From Alentia gelatinosa (lineage: Eukaryota > Annelida > Polychaeta > Phyllodocida > Polynoidae), in contig OX465579.1 of assembly GCA_950022655.1 (NCBI GenBank), positions 40,093,950 to 40,157,949 on the forward strand: 64,000 bases of DNA, in the 5' to 3' direction. This document shows positions 53,983 to 64,000 of the stretch, piece after piece. Position 1 is the stretch's first letter. Each line of letters starts with the position of its first letter. The notes beneath the pieces were generated by a model, which had not been told where the DNA came from, did not search any database, and was given only the letters and a program-made list of their open reading frames with translations. The position numbers and the translations under genes are program-made.

Positions 53983-54963
53983 ATTGAAACATGTAGAGAG
54001 ATGAACTACTTAGGAGCTATCATAGACGAGTCTCTTAATTTTCAAAAACATACAGAGCACATAATCCGGAAAATGAATGACAAAATCGCCATATTCAGGA
54101 AAACTAGGAAGTTCTTCGACATAGAAACAGCAGCTAAGATTGCCAAATCTTGCCTCCTGCCTATCTCTGACCATTGTTCCTTCCTGATTGAGGGCACAAC
54201 AATAAAAAATCAAAGATCATTGGAGACGTGTATATATAGAGGATTGAGAATTGTGATGAGGAATAAGGCCTTCGTCGATGGGCAATTTGTAAGTAATAAT
54301 GAGCCACTGGAGAAATGTAAAGTAGAAACCCCAAGAATACGCAGACTATCGCTATTACTTGGTATAGTGAGGAGCCTATATCACATTGGAGAACTTCACC
54401 CGATGGTAAAACCAACAGAGGGTATGAGGGTAACAAGAGCTACCCTAAAACAGAATGTACACTTACCAAAACCTAAAAGGGAACGACTCAGGAAATTTCC
54501 AGTATATGTAGAAAAGCTTATCTGGAATAGCTTAGAACGGGAGTCCCAAGATATTGGTACTAAAGCTTTATTTAAGAAAGACGTACTGGTAAAGATAAGA
54601 TCGCTTCTGGATACATAAGAATAGTATTATCGTTAATTATGATAATTTTTCTTGATCACTTAATTGTGGTATTATGGGTTGGTATATCTTGCAATCCAGC
54701 AAAGCTCTGTATATATAGCACTCTAAAAACGACTTGCTCGAGCATGTTACTACGATATTCTCTCCTTGATTTCTGTGAATACGGAGTCGGGGATGCGCCA
54801 GCTTATATAGCAGACCAACTCTCACTGTATATATGCCCATCACATTTCCACTGTTAGCGACTTTGTTATCAACAATGTTATCATCATACCACAAGCCTTG
54901 AGGAACGACATCGTATGTCGAAAGCTTTGTGTTTCAATAAAAAATAAAAAAATTAAAAAAAAA
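53983..54963 (+). mobile_element. 5'-truncated non-LTR retrotransposon, 3' end
   Basis: Contains the last ~210 codons of ORF2, about 345 bp of 3' UTR, AATAAA near 54936 and an A-rich tail to about 54963. A short stem-loop (CGACAT, CGT, ATGTCG at 54906-54920) lies just before the tail, a position where non-LTR elements often carry 3' recognition structures. The 5' junction lies close to 53983 but was not fixed exactly. Confidence 0.8.
54001..54618 (+). pseudogene. C-terminal part of non-LTR ORF2, uninterrupted frame
   Basis: The 205-codon frame starts at the RT thumb motif NYLGAIIDESLNF, continues with a region typical of CR1/jockey C-termini (KIAKSCLLPISDHCSF; SLETCIYRGLRIV), and ends with VHLPKPKRERLRKFPVY and LIWNSLE. 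It is open from 53983 and has no internal stop. The endonuclease and the RT catalytic blocks are absent because of 5' truncation, so no activity is possible. It differs clearly from the elements at 25690 and 33241, so a third family is represented. Confidence 0.85.
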
Positions 54964-57542
54964 GTCTATACCCAGCTGTCCACTGTTTCGCTCCACCATC
55001 TATTCAGCTGTATTACCCCAGCCTACTCTTTTTTCCTCACCCAAACGTTAACTTTACATGGGTTGCCTAGCTTACTGAACGCTACTGTGGACTTTGCTGA
55101 TCCCTGCTCCGCTACTCACAGCCCTACCTTGTTCTAAATCACCCAGTACTCCATATGTTGGGCATTTCAGGGATCCCCCGCTGCTTCCAACAACGCACCA
55201 CATTTGCCTTGATCCGCCTTTCACCCGGTCGCTCATATCATATTGCAAGTGTTAATCTAAGGATCCATGACTCATTATCACCAAAACATTAACGTTTTTA
55301 TGGTTTAATTCTCAAAACATGAATGTTGGTATCATTTAGAATAGCTTGCCAAATTTTAGTTGTAGAAAAATGTTATTGCAAAACCAAAACAATGAATGAG
55401 CAGATGTATAACCACTAGACTAAATAAAGAGATCTATGCTCATTTAAAAAAAATACAAGCCTGCTATCGTCTTTAGTAAAGTTATCAGTATTAAGTGGCC
55501 GCAACATGGTACTATATCCTATGAAATATGACTGGAATATTGTATTAATATTGATGTAGATATGAGAAGGATGATTTAAGGTACGCATAACATATCCAGG
55601 CCGATTTTCTGGCTGTTATACACGATCAAAGTAAACGGACTGTAAAAGCACAGAATGGGCATGCTGCCTCCTATTGCATTCCTTCCAATAGAAGGCAGGC
55701 CGTCGCATAGGCAACTTTCCTTGACACACTAGAAAAATGGCCCAGGGATGAGTATGGTAAAATTAGATTTGAAGCAAGATTTACTGATGTAGGGCACCAC
55801 TGAAGCCCGCTATCGCCAACTGCTGTACAGGAGGAGCATAGTTGCAGGATAAGCTGTAGGGTATTAAACATTAAAACATTTCAGGGAAACCACTTCTATG
55901 AAAAGCAATTGCCGAATACACTCGACAAAGTAAGTGATAGAAAGTTAGGTAGCAGACAACATAAAGCACAGTGAGCAGATAAAATTCAATCCTTCCGAAT
56001 TTGAATTTTTATCAAATTTCAACCATCTGTTTGAAGGTTTTACGCTACCTTCATGGACATACGGTAAGGCAATAGCTTGTTCCGTGACCATCGTAACTCT
56101 TACCTTCTCCATACTTGCCTGCTAATAACACACCCTTCATTCCTGGCGTTATCCCGCAAGTGATATGACATGTGCAGCTGCTGCAGACAAATAGAAGGCT
56201 GCAGGCTGTTATCCATATGTGCAACTTGGTTCAAAGTGATGTTTTCAGATACTGCTTACTACAGGATTGCCATCAGACGCACTAGCATTAAACACATTAG
56301 TCTCGGCCCTCCTACCATGTTTACTTATACCAGAATAAGAAAATGCATTCACTGAATTACTCATGGTATGGGTCACTCGATACGCATTTCCATTTCTATA
56401 TTACACTCCATGGATTTTACACTGCATGGATTTTATATAAGCAGCTTTTATTTACACAGTCTGCACATATTTTTCTGTATCGAATATTTATTCGAGGATA
56501 ACAATCTTATTGTCTGCTTGTTGCATATATTTATTTCCTCACAGTTGAAACACTGGGAAATAATTCTTCTACCACTCAACACTTTTACTGTTCTATCTGC
56601 TTGGTTATTCTGTTACATAACCAAGCCTTTGTGATTGTTTTATTGTCCTTGTGAGTAGTATACAGAAATGTTAATTTATGACAGGAAAAACGGATCAATT
56701 TAATGCATGTTCTACATATGATTAATAATTTTCAATTCGCAACTTGGTTTTCTAAGCCACATTTGGCGCAGCAGAATTGGGGGAAAATAATATGCTTGGG
56801 TTGGAAATGATAACTTGCCGTGAACCTCTTCTGAAGCTACGAGGTAGATACCCGAGACATTATATATATCTAATTACACCCCCTCCTTCAAGCTTCAGCT
56901 TTCTCCAAGGTTTCACACGTATGTGCTTCTCCTGTGTCTAATGTATACGCACTTTCACCGAGTGTTCCCGATTCTGAATAGGCCGCCTATAGACTAATGC
57001 TTTGATTACCCCATTCCATACCCGATTTGTAGGTGAGACAGAGGCGATTATAAATCGGAAAATCGTTTTCGGAATCTTAAGGTGGGGGGGGGGGGGGTCT
57101 GTCATATATGACATTGTTGTAATACCCGACGCGTCGGGAAAAAGCAACAAAATCGGGCCCCTCGGGAAAAAGTAGAATCCAGCCCAGTCGGCGTGTCGAT
57201 GTCTTATAGGCTTTAGTGGTGTATATTACGTAGTATACACGCGGTCTCAACTGGCCTCCATGGTCCACGCTAATAGGAGTGACTGGCAGAATCATTCTTT
57301 GCCTTTCTGTGTCCTCGCCACTGTCTGTCTCTTACACCCTAAGGGAGTATCCCCTACACAGACCTACCTCCCAAATGAAAACCACGGCGTGATCTCAGAG
57401 GAAAGCATACCCGGGCGTAACGTGCACCGGACAGTAGACCCAGGACGCAGCTACTAGTCCCAGTGAAGAAAAGCTCACATATGCTATGGCTGCTGCCTAG
57501 ACCTAGAGGGTTGCTTTTAACTTTTTTCTTTTTTTTTCAAAA
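54964..57542. other. No gene recognised
   Basis: About 2.6 kb. A G homopolymer of about 14 occurs near 57083-57097. Short open frames have no domains. Confidence 0.45.
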
Positions 57543-57732
57543 ATTTCTTTATTTGACACTCCAGTATACAAGATTTGTCGTGTATGACATTTTATGAGTT
57601 TTATGTATCAAATAAAGTGGCCGCGATGTGTCAGCTCTTACATGTCGAGCTGATTTTCTTCACATTAGCCATCCCTGTTACTTATGTGGTTCTTCTTTGA
57701 GGATACAGTAAATATTACATACTTTTAATACA
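57543..57732 (-). repeat. SINE-like interspersed repeat, copy 2 (inverted)
   Basis: Reverse-complement counterpart of 51643-51838. On the minus strand it ends AAATAAAGAAATTT followed by an A-rich run (plus-strand T-rich at 57520-57545). The central block, plus-strand GTGGCCGCGATGTGTCAGCT, is the most conserved part. Divergence elsewhere shows the two copies are not a recent local duplication. Confidence 0.7.
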
Positions 57733-60700
57733 GGCTTAAGATGAGATGCAACTTAAGATGAGATAGTTGTAATGGGAGGGAGCGCTTTAGGATACTGGTT
57801 TAACTTATGCTTTATACTGTCATTTGACAGTAAGTCTGGTAGCAAACACTTCAAAGGTTTCAACGTGGCGGTTGTCGAGTCCAGTTCGCTCTCGGCATCC
57901 ATTCATCTGTTGTAATACAAGTAAGGCTAAATGAAATCCCCGCCACATGAAATACTATCCCTCCCGTGCTACTCACCTCAAGTTATAGAGCTAGATGGTT
58001 CCCTGAAGGCAAAGTGAGGTGTGAGGTGAGAGGCAGTGTACGTCCTTTCCTGTAACCGTCCTTCCTGCCTCTCCCCACCCTCCCCTATGTTTTATGTCAC
58101 ATGAGCCGCCCGTTTGTTAGCCTCACGGGACGGGGCCCTCGCCATAATAGCGTGTCTATCTTTCATAACGCCACCCTCCTGTAGACGGACAAGTCAAACG
58201 CGATCCGACTGAAATATGCATAGAGCGAGGGCAATCCTGGCACGACGCGGCGCCTACGGCAGCCCACCTGGAGGAGGCCCACGGTCGGGCCCCGGAGACG
58301 GCTCCGCTCCGGCGCCCCGCCCGTCTTGATGCCTTGAGCTTCTTTTTTTAAATTTTTATTCATTTTTTATTTAGCAGAAGTAACGTCCTATGGAAATGAG
58401 TTTTTCAGATACAATCATGGTTGGTAAGTAATAAAATAGATTAATTCAGGATAATCAAACAGAACATCGAGATCAAACCATATTTAATTACCAAGCTTCC
58501 AACGGGAATTAGTGGATTGATGAGTGATGAGTGATGAGAGTCTGAAAGCATTAGTTGCACAATAAGATATCAAGATTTCATATCTTTCCAGCCTCTGGTT
58601 TGCCACAACAGCGGCCCTAGCCTACCTTGCCCTGATCTCTTCACTGATATTATATTCGGAATAGTGCGACTTACTTTAGCTGACAAAATGGTGGCCTAAA
58701 ATTTGTCATTGGTCATATGATAGCTGGATGTTAAATTCAGGAAACGCCTTCGTGAAGTATCAGTAGATATCTCTACACTTAAAAACATCAAGAAGTTTCA
58801 CTCTGTAGCTCCAAATAATATTTCTTCATCTTCTCTGATGACCCTTCAGCATTAACGGATTTATTGAAAACATTCATCCATAATTAGCGGTAATGAGGCG
58901 AAACAGAATTAGTCAGTAATTATCTTTTTGGAGGTACGATTTCTTCTTGCTTTATTAGACTACTCGCAGACATAATCAAGAGGGATTGGTTAGTTTGCAA
59001 CCATCATCCCCCACCCTCCACATCTTTCCTTTTCGTTTCCTTTATATTTCTCAGACCATATCTTGATGATGTCGCCTCATCCTTAACACTATTTATCACC
59101 TCAAGTATTCGAGAACCCTGCATTTATGAGGTAAGAACCTCGGGAAACTTCACCCTAACTCAATAAGCGGAGGAATTCCATCCTCTATCAGAATGTATTC
59201 ATCGCGCTGAGAACTCAGGACACAACTCAACAACACCGCAAATCTAGGCGTTGAACCTTTCAGAGCTGTTGCTGGACCAGAAGCTGAGAAAGTTGAAACT
59301 AGGATTAGAGCAAGTCAGAAACCAGCCCTGCAGCTATAATCAAGACAGACAAAGGGTCAGCTGGGAGAGTTGCTCGGGGTACTCCTGAGCTGCTCAGCAC
59401 GACGCAGCTATGGTTGCCGCTTGATTAGATTTCCGGACTTCCTGTTGACGCATGCGCATTGGGCCCTATTCCGCTGGAGTGTCCGGATGTGGCAGAACTT
59501 GGTACTTGGGTTGTAGGCATGCGCCCTTGGTCTTTTGGTCGCCGTTCCTTGCGATCGATTAACAGGCAAAGTACTACTTCAGTCTTATCTCCACCCCTCC
59601 TACTGGTAGCGATAAGCCGGCCAGAGGCCCGTTTGGGAAGCTCTATACGAGGAAATTCTTACTGAGGGGACAGGCGACCTTTAAAACTTGATATCGCTAC
59701 ATTCACGATACCCATTATACTGGCTTCTCTGCTAATGGGAAATAAAAAAAGGTGCGAGCAGACTAAATAATCATAATCAAATACATATATATTAATATAT
59801 ATACATGCATGGAAACATTTATAAGGCATGAACAAATGATGTAAAATGTTGATCGTTTCCCTCTGCATGGTCATTCTAAAAAGCTAGAATTCACCAGACC
59901 TGCTGCATCATGAAGCCACTGTTGTTGAAGGCGCGTAAATCCTTTTTTATTAAATTAAACCACTATATATCATTTATCTGATATCTCCATCTAAGTAGGT
60001 TTTACTCAGTGTTGTCGTGCTAGCCCTTTTCATATTAGATTACGCAGGCTTAGATTGCCGTCACAATATCTGAGTATTTAATTAAGCCTGCTCTTCAATC
60101 TGGAAACTTAATACACGGGAAATTACTCCAACTCTCTAGAATTTGCGAGTGTATTGACTTCCTGTCCTTCTTGTTCATTTCCCATATTAGATCCTATTAA
60201 GGAACTACACGAACATTGGTAGGACTGACAAAGGAGCAATGCGTTGGAATTGTTGAAGGGACCTCTTGAATGCAACACAACGAGATTCCATATCAACTTA
60301 AATGCGCGATGCACTTTGCAAACCTACCAATGTCAGCGTGGTTCTATATTTATTCCAATCCCGAAAGGAAATAGCTCGGAGACCTGAATTAACAAAATTA
60401 TCTCCTGATCCGTATTGTTCCATGTCAATATATATAGTTTTCTAACTTCGTTAAGCCATTTGACAACTTTCAAATATTGAAAGTATGCTCTATTCTCATT
60501 GGCTATATATTTCCTGACATCAAGGAGGAAAAATACCCGATACCATGTTCAGGATTTCCTCTTACTACTAAACAGATTGCTGGGCCTCCTTTCCCAACGT
60601 TAACTGAATAGCGAATTCATACTGGGGTGGATAAGGGGTAATGTTCTTGTCTTAAGACGGCTAATTCGATACATTGACGTATCATATTGCCCACCCTGCC

Positions 60701-61435
60701 TGGCGTCAACGCTGTCAGTATGCCCCTCTCGCCTCTATTGATTGATTTTGCTATCGCTATGAGATGTGATCAGAAAATCTTTGCTGCACAGACGTTCTTC
60801 TGAGGCAATAACATCGGATAACATTGAGCCTGTAGGTGGAATCTCTGATGATCCACAAAATAGCAGAAGCCTGGGGGAATGTTCAACAATGCGACGCTCA
60901 CATTTGCTTAAAGCCACTCACATTTGTTTAAAGCAAATGTAATATGAGCTGTTCTCTGTAATCCAGGCATTAATCCATGAATATTGGGACGGTTTCAACT
61001 GGTGATCACTGTCAGTCTCAATCGTGAAGTATTGTTATGGTGATGGTTTATTTTACTACCATGTAATTTTGAATTTTGTTGTATCTCATACTATAAAGTC
61101 TTATACAATCATTCTACTGCCACCTGTAAGCCTAGTCGCTAGGCAATGGCTATTTTGACCAATAACTGGAGCCGTTGGAAGATGGGCATAATAGCCCAAA
61201 CGTAACTCCAGTATAAATAAAAGCTTTTAAAAAAAAAGAAAGAAGATATTTCGATGGAATGAACTTTCCATAAAATGGTGCAGATTGTATATGGGTCCGA
61301 TTTTCTCAAAATGTACTTGTAATCAGACTTCTGGGCCAAAAAGAACAAGACAAACAAATTTAATCAATACCAACCTTCATTCCTGTTATAGTAATATATG
61401 TGCTGCATGGTATTATATTGACTTTCTACAAGGGG
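57733..61435. other. No gene recognised; local GC-rich patches
   Basis: About 58235-58325 is strongly GC-rich (GCCCCGGAGACGGCTCCGC) but matches no RNA gene that I can identify. A short direct duplication of CACTCACATTTG(C/T)TTAAAG lies near 60897-60935. No exon is recognised. Confidence 0.4.
59446..59458. promoter_or_regulatory. NRF1/CRE-like motif TGACGCATGCGCA
   Basis: GCATGCGC is the core of the NRF1 site common in CpG promoters, here fused to a TGACGCA half-site and near CTTCCTG (ETS-like). The surrounding 100 bases are moderately GC-rich. No first exon can be identified downstream. Confidence 0.3.
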
Positions 61436-61483
61436 TTCAGTTTTTAAACTCTTCAGTTTTTAAACTCTTCAGTTTTTAAACTC
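61436..61483. repeat. Three exact 16-bp tandem repeats
   Basis: The unit TTCAGTTTTTAAACTC occurs at 61436, 61452 and 61468 without mismatch, each containing the dyad GTTTTTAAAC. Perfect identity suggests recent slippage and a length-variable locus. Confidence 0.95.
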
Positions 61484-62076
61484 TTCTGTGTGAAAGTCAT
61501 GTTTTATGAAACATCCGGAAGATTTGAAGCATGCTTTCAATTCAAGCAGTGTCTAGTCTTATCTTGTCAAAGTACAAACGCAAGCTTTTAAGCTCTGAAG
61601 GAGTTCACCCATTTCTGTATGTGTACCAAAGTTCGTTACCTTCCTATAACTGTTATTATGAAGTTCTCTATCATATAAAGAGTGTTTCTCTAAATATAAA
61701 AATGTACAATTTAAGCATTAAAGAATTAATCATATTTTTGAAATGACTGTATAGGTCAAATGCCATCCGACTGATTTATGATCCATAACCTCTGTATTGT
61801 AATGAATAAGCACTTTACAAAAACTTCTACATCCCTACTGTTCAAACCAACCAGAATTAGAAAATATTCATATGAACTAATAGCCGTACTCTACTTCTAA
61901 CTGAACCAGTATAAGTTCCAGATGTTCCCTCCAACATTACGACCGGGACCCATTTCCTATACCTACGCAGAGGTTCATGCACTACAGGTTGCAAATGCAA
62001 GGTTCCAACCCTGTACCATTTATAGGAAACAAATGGTTTTAAACTTCTAGACTACTATAACTTTGATAAACGCGGC

Positions 62077-62107
62077 CTATTGGTTGGTGGCGCGCGGGAA
62101 CACGACG
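62077..62107. promoter_or_regulatory. CCAAT-box and E2F-like cluster
   Basis: CCTATTGGTTGG (inverted CCAAT) is followed within ten bases by GGCGCGCGGGAAC, an E2F-type GCGCGGGAA, and then ACGACGTGA, a CRE-like half-site. Such a combination is typical of cell-cycle promoters. No gene start was found on either side, so the call rests on motifs alone. Confidence 0.3.
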
Positions 62108-63357
62108 TGAAAAAACGTAATAGAAGTTTTGAAGAAGGATGAGACTAGGTAAATATGTTCACCACAACCCATATAAACATATGTTCGTTTCGACGAAATT
62201 GACGAGAATGAAATTCACCATATGTATATGTTTATATGGAGAGAACACAAGTAATACAGTCATGGGAAACAAAGCTGATCAACTGCTGTAGTAGGATTTG
62301 GCTAATAATTTTTTTTTTCTTTTACCAAAATTTGATATAAAAAAAAATTCTTTTGTAGGGAGACTCTGTGGACAATAAAGGTGGCGCACTGGAGGAGTTT
62401 ATATAGAGCACAGTCTGACCAATGACAACGTAAATATTATTTCCGGAGATGCCTTCATAAATTATGCGCCTTTACACAACCTCACAATGTGGCTTTCCTC
62501 CGTGTGGAAAGACCAACCTGTTAGCACAGCGACGACGACAGCCATGACTACCGGAGACATGTCATTGATAACAGACAGTTCCCCTCACCACCCTCCACTC
62601 CACCCTCTCAAGTTCCTCTCCATCTTTTCCCATACACACCCTCAGGTCCAGTACACATACGCACTTGCTCACGCCAAAGCCTAATGGCTGCAGCTGAAGG
62701 ACGCCATCATGGCCAGTAATAGGCTTGACCCTCAAAGATGGATGACAGCATGCCAGATCTAGGGATTCCAGGAGCTGAGGTGGCGTTGGCCATAAGCGAA
62801 CGTGACGCCTACTTAGTAGCCGACGAGAGGTGTTTCGGGTGGCGACAGACACTTTAATCAAGTAACCGTCCATAGGACAGCGCCTGCTGAGGAACACTAA
62901 CACCTCCGAACCCTCCCTGCCAATCCCTGCCCTACCTTAGCCACTGTGAACATTTATTAGAAGGAATTCCGGGCCCTGTGCACGTGCTACGGCCATTGGG
63001 ATGCCCCTCCGTGTTTCTCACCAGTCTAGTCGCCAAGGCTCGTTAGTTAAGTAGACAGCAGACCTGCAACTGAATAGAGTTGGCTGTAATATACTTATTC
63101 ACTAAACAGTCACGAGATCACGACAAGCAGTTTGATGGAGTTTGTTTTATAGTAGACAGGGGGGGTTAGAGCCGATGTCATTGAGGGAGGATTGGCCGGT
63201 AAGAGGAGGGACTCCTGGGCTAGAAGCACGTAGTCAGGGCTGTTGGGTTTGGGGCTAGCAAGGAAGGGTAAGTGACGTGTTGGTGTGCCGGCCTCCCCAC
63301 AGCAGGCAAATCACAGTGTCTGTTGGCAGCTTGCCCGCCAGAGGGCCAGCCTCTCTT

Positions 63358-63371
63358 TCACGTGTCACGTG
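63358..63371. promoter_or_regulatory. Tandem E-boxes TCACGTGTCACGTG
   Basis: Two exact copies of TCACGTG lie head to tail with no spacer, in a GC-rich stretch. CACGTG preceded by T is the preferred site of MITF/TFE and USF-type bHLH-zip factors. No target gene is visible. Confidence 0.35.
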
Positions 63372-64000
63372 ATAGGCTGGGGGAGCTCCCAAGCTGAAAC
63401 GCCAGTAGCGGTCAGACGATGGCCAACCTGGAAAAGTTGGGAGGCTATTGGAAAAGCCGTCGCTCCTGCATAAAGACTGATGCCTGAAAAGAACTAACCC
63501 CTGGGACTTCCTCACGATCAAATAAATCAATCGGTGCCTTTAGACCTAGATATTCCCGCTGCAAGTCAGGGTGCCCTAGGTCATATTTCACGGAGTATTT
63601 CCCATAGGTCAGCGCACCGGTAGCTGGGACTTCCGGTGAGCGCACCACGCGGCATCTCTCATTGAGTACGGCGCAAGCGCGGACGCTCTTTGACTTTGGT
63701 GTCGCATCATGGTAATAATGAAGGTAGTGAAAATCAGATCGGTTTCTGATGTAAGAATATTCAACTGAACATGTTCAGTAGATCCTTGCAATATAATGGC
63801 GTTCTTGATCGATGCTATGTCGTTGGCCATTATGTAGTTAACATCGGGCCGAACTAAAGCGATTTTCGTCCCGTCGTGTCCCGACTACGGTATAGCAATC
63901 TCACGTAATAGATGGCCCCGTCAGTGACAGAATGTTATGGCGCAGATTGGATTAGTCGTTTCTTATGCAATCACGCCGCGATATGTCGATATAAAGGGTA

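Larger units (their letters stand above)
61484..64000. other. No gene recognised; scattered promoter-like motifs
   Basis: Contains the motif clusters annotated at 62077-62107 and 63358-63371, and an imperfect hairpin around 62170-62240 (CCATATAAACATATG with its complement). No exon, splice pair or RNA gene is recognised to the window end. Confidence 0.4.

Noticed and set aside
58235..58325. Very GC-rich stretch considered as an rRNA or snRNA fragment
   Set aside because: I could not match it to a conserved rRNA helix or snRNA motif. It may be a CpG patch.
61436..61483. Regular 16-bp repeats considered as a CRISPR-like array
   Set aside because: Units are contiguous with no unique spacers, and the genome is eukaryotic. 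Simple tandem slippage explains them.

Overview
This is an animal nuclear-genome window from an unidentified species. It is AT-rich and gene-poor, with microsatellites, homopolymer runs, decayed non-LTR retrotransposons, a piggyBac element, several short inverted-repeat elements and a single recognisable host-gene exon with a eukaryotic splice donor. The retroelement types and the orexin/allatotropin-type receptor would suit a marine invertebrate, perhaps a lophotrochozoan such as a mollusc or annelid. That placement is inference. No operon, tRNA, rRNA or CRISPR array was recognised.

Layout. 1-11 kb: a 291-bp inverted-repeat element (213-503) and two old reverse-transcriptase (RT) fragments (3.6 and 4.6-5.1 kb); otherwise nothing recognised. 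11.1-18.7 kb: a near-perfect head-to-tail duplication of 3,813 bp. 19.4-21.4 kb: an RT fragment, a GTATAC-rich palindromic patch, and a pogo/mariner-like element whose right part is tandemly repeated together with a CCACCCTCC minisatellite. 22.4-22.7 kb: two adjacent inverted-repeat elements. 25.7-28.2 kb: an almost full-length RT region of a non-LTR element with two frameshifts and a poly-A tail. 28.7-32.9 kb: a nested stack, in which an inverted-repeat element is split by about 4 kb that holds a non-LTR 3' fragment and a 3,096-bp piggyBac element with matching terminal repeats and TTAA on both sides. 33.2-35.3 kb: a minus-strand non-LTR element whose frame is broken only by nonsense codons, one of them in the YxDD catalytic motif.

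37.1-38.4 kb: a GC-rich, promoter-like stretch, a TATA box, and the first coding exon of a rhodopsin-class peptide receptor resembling orexin/allatotropin receptors (N-terminus through the start of TM3). It ends at a phase-0 splice donor. I did not find the next exon in the remaining 25.6 kb, so the window is probably largely a giant first intron or downstream intergenic DNA.

38.4-64 kb: more short inverted-repeat elements, a long GA microsatellite, a two-copy SINE-like repeat in opposite orientations, a non-LTR 3' fragment at 54 kb, and a few promoter-like motif clusters with no attached gene.

Apart from the receptor exon, nearly everything interpretable is mobile DNA and its decay. The parts most worth checking are the nested stack, the piggyBac element whose first catalytic region is replaced by intron-like sequence, the tandem duplication, and the receptor. 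All calls come from reading the sequence; no database search was possible.
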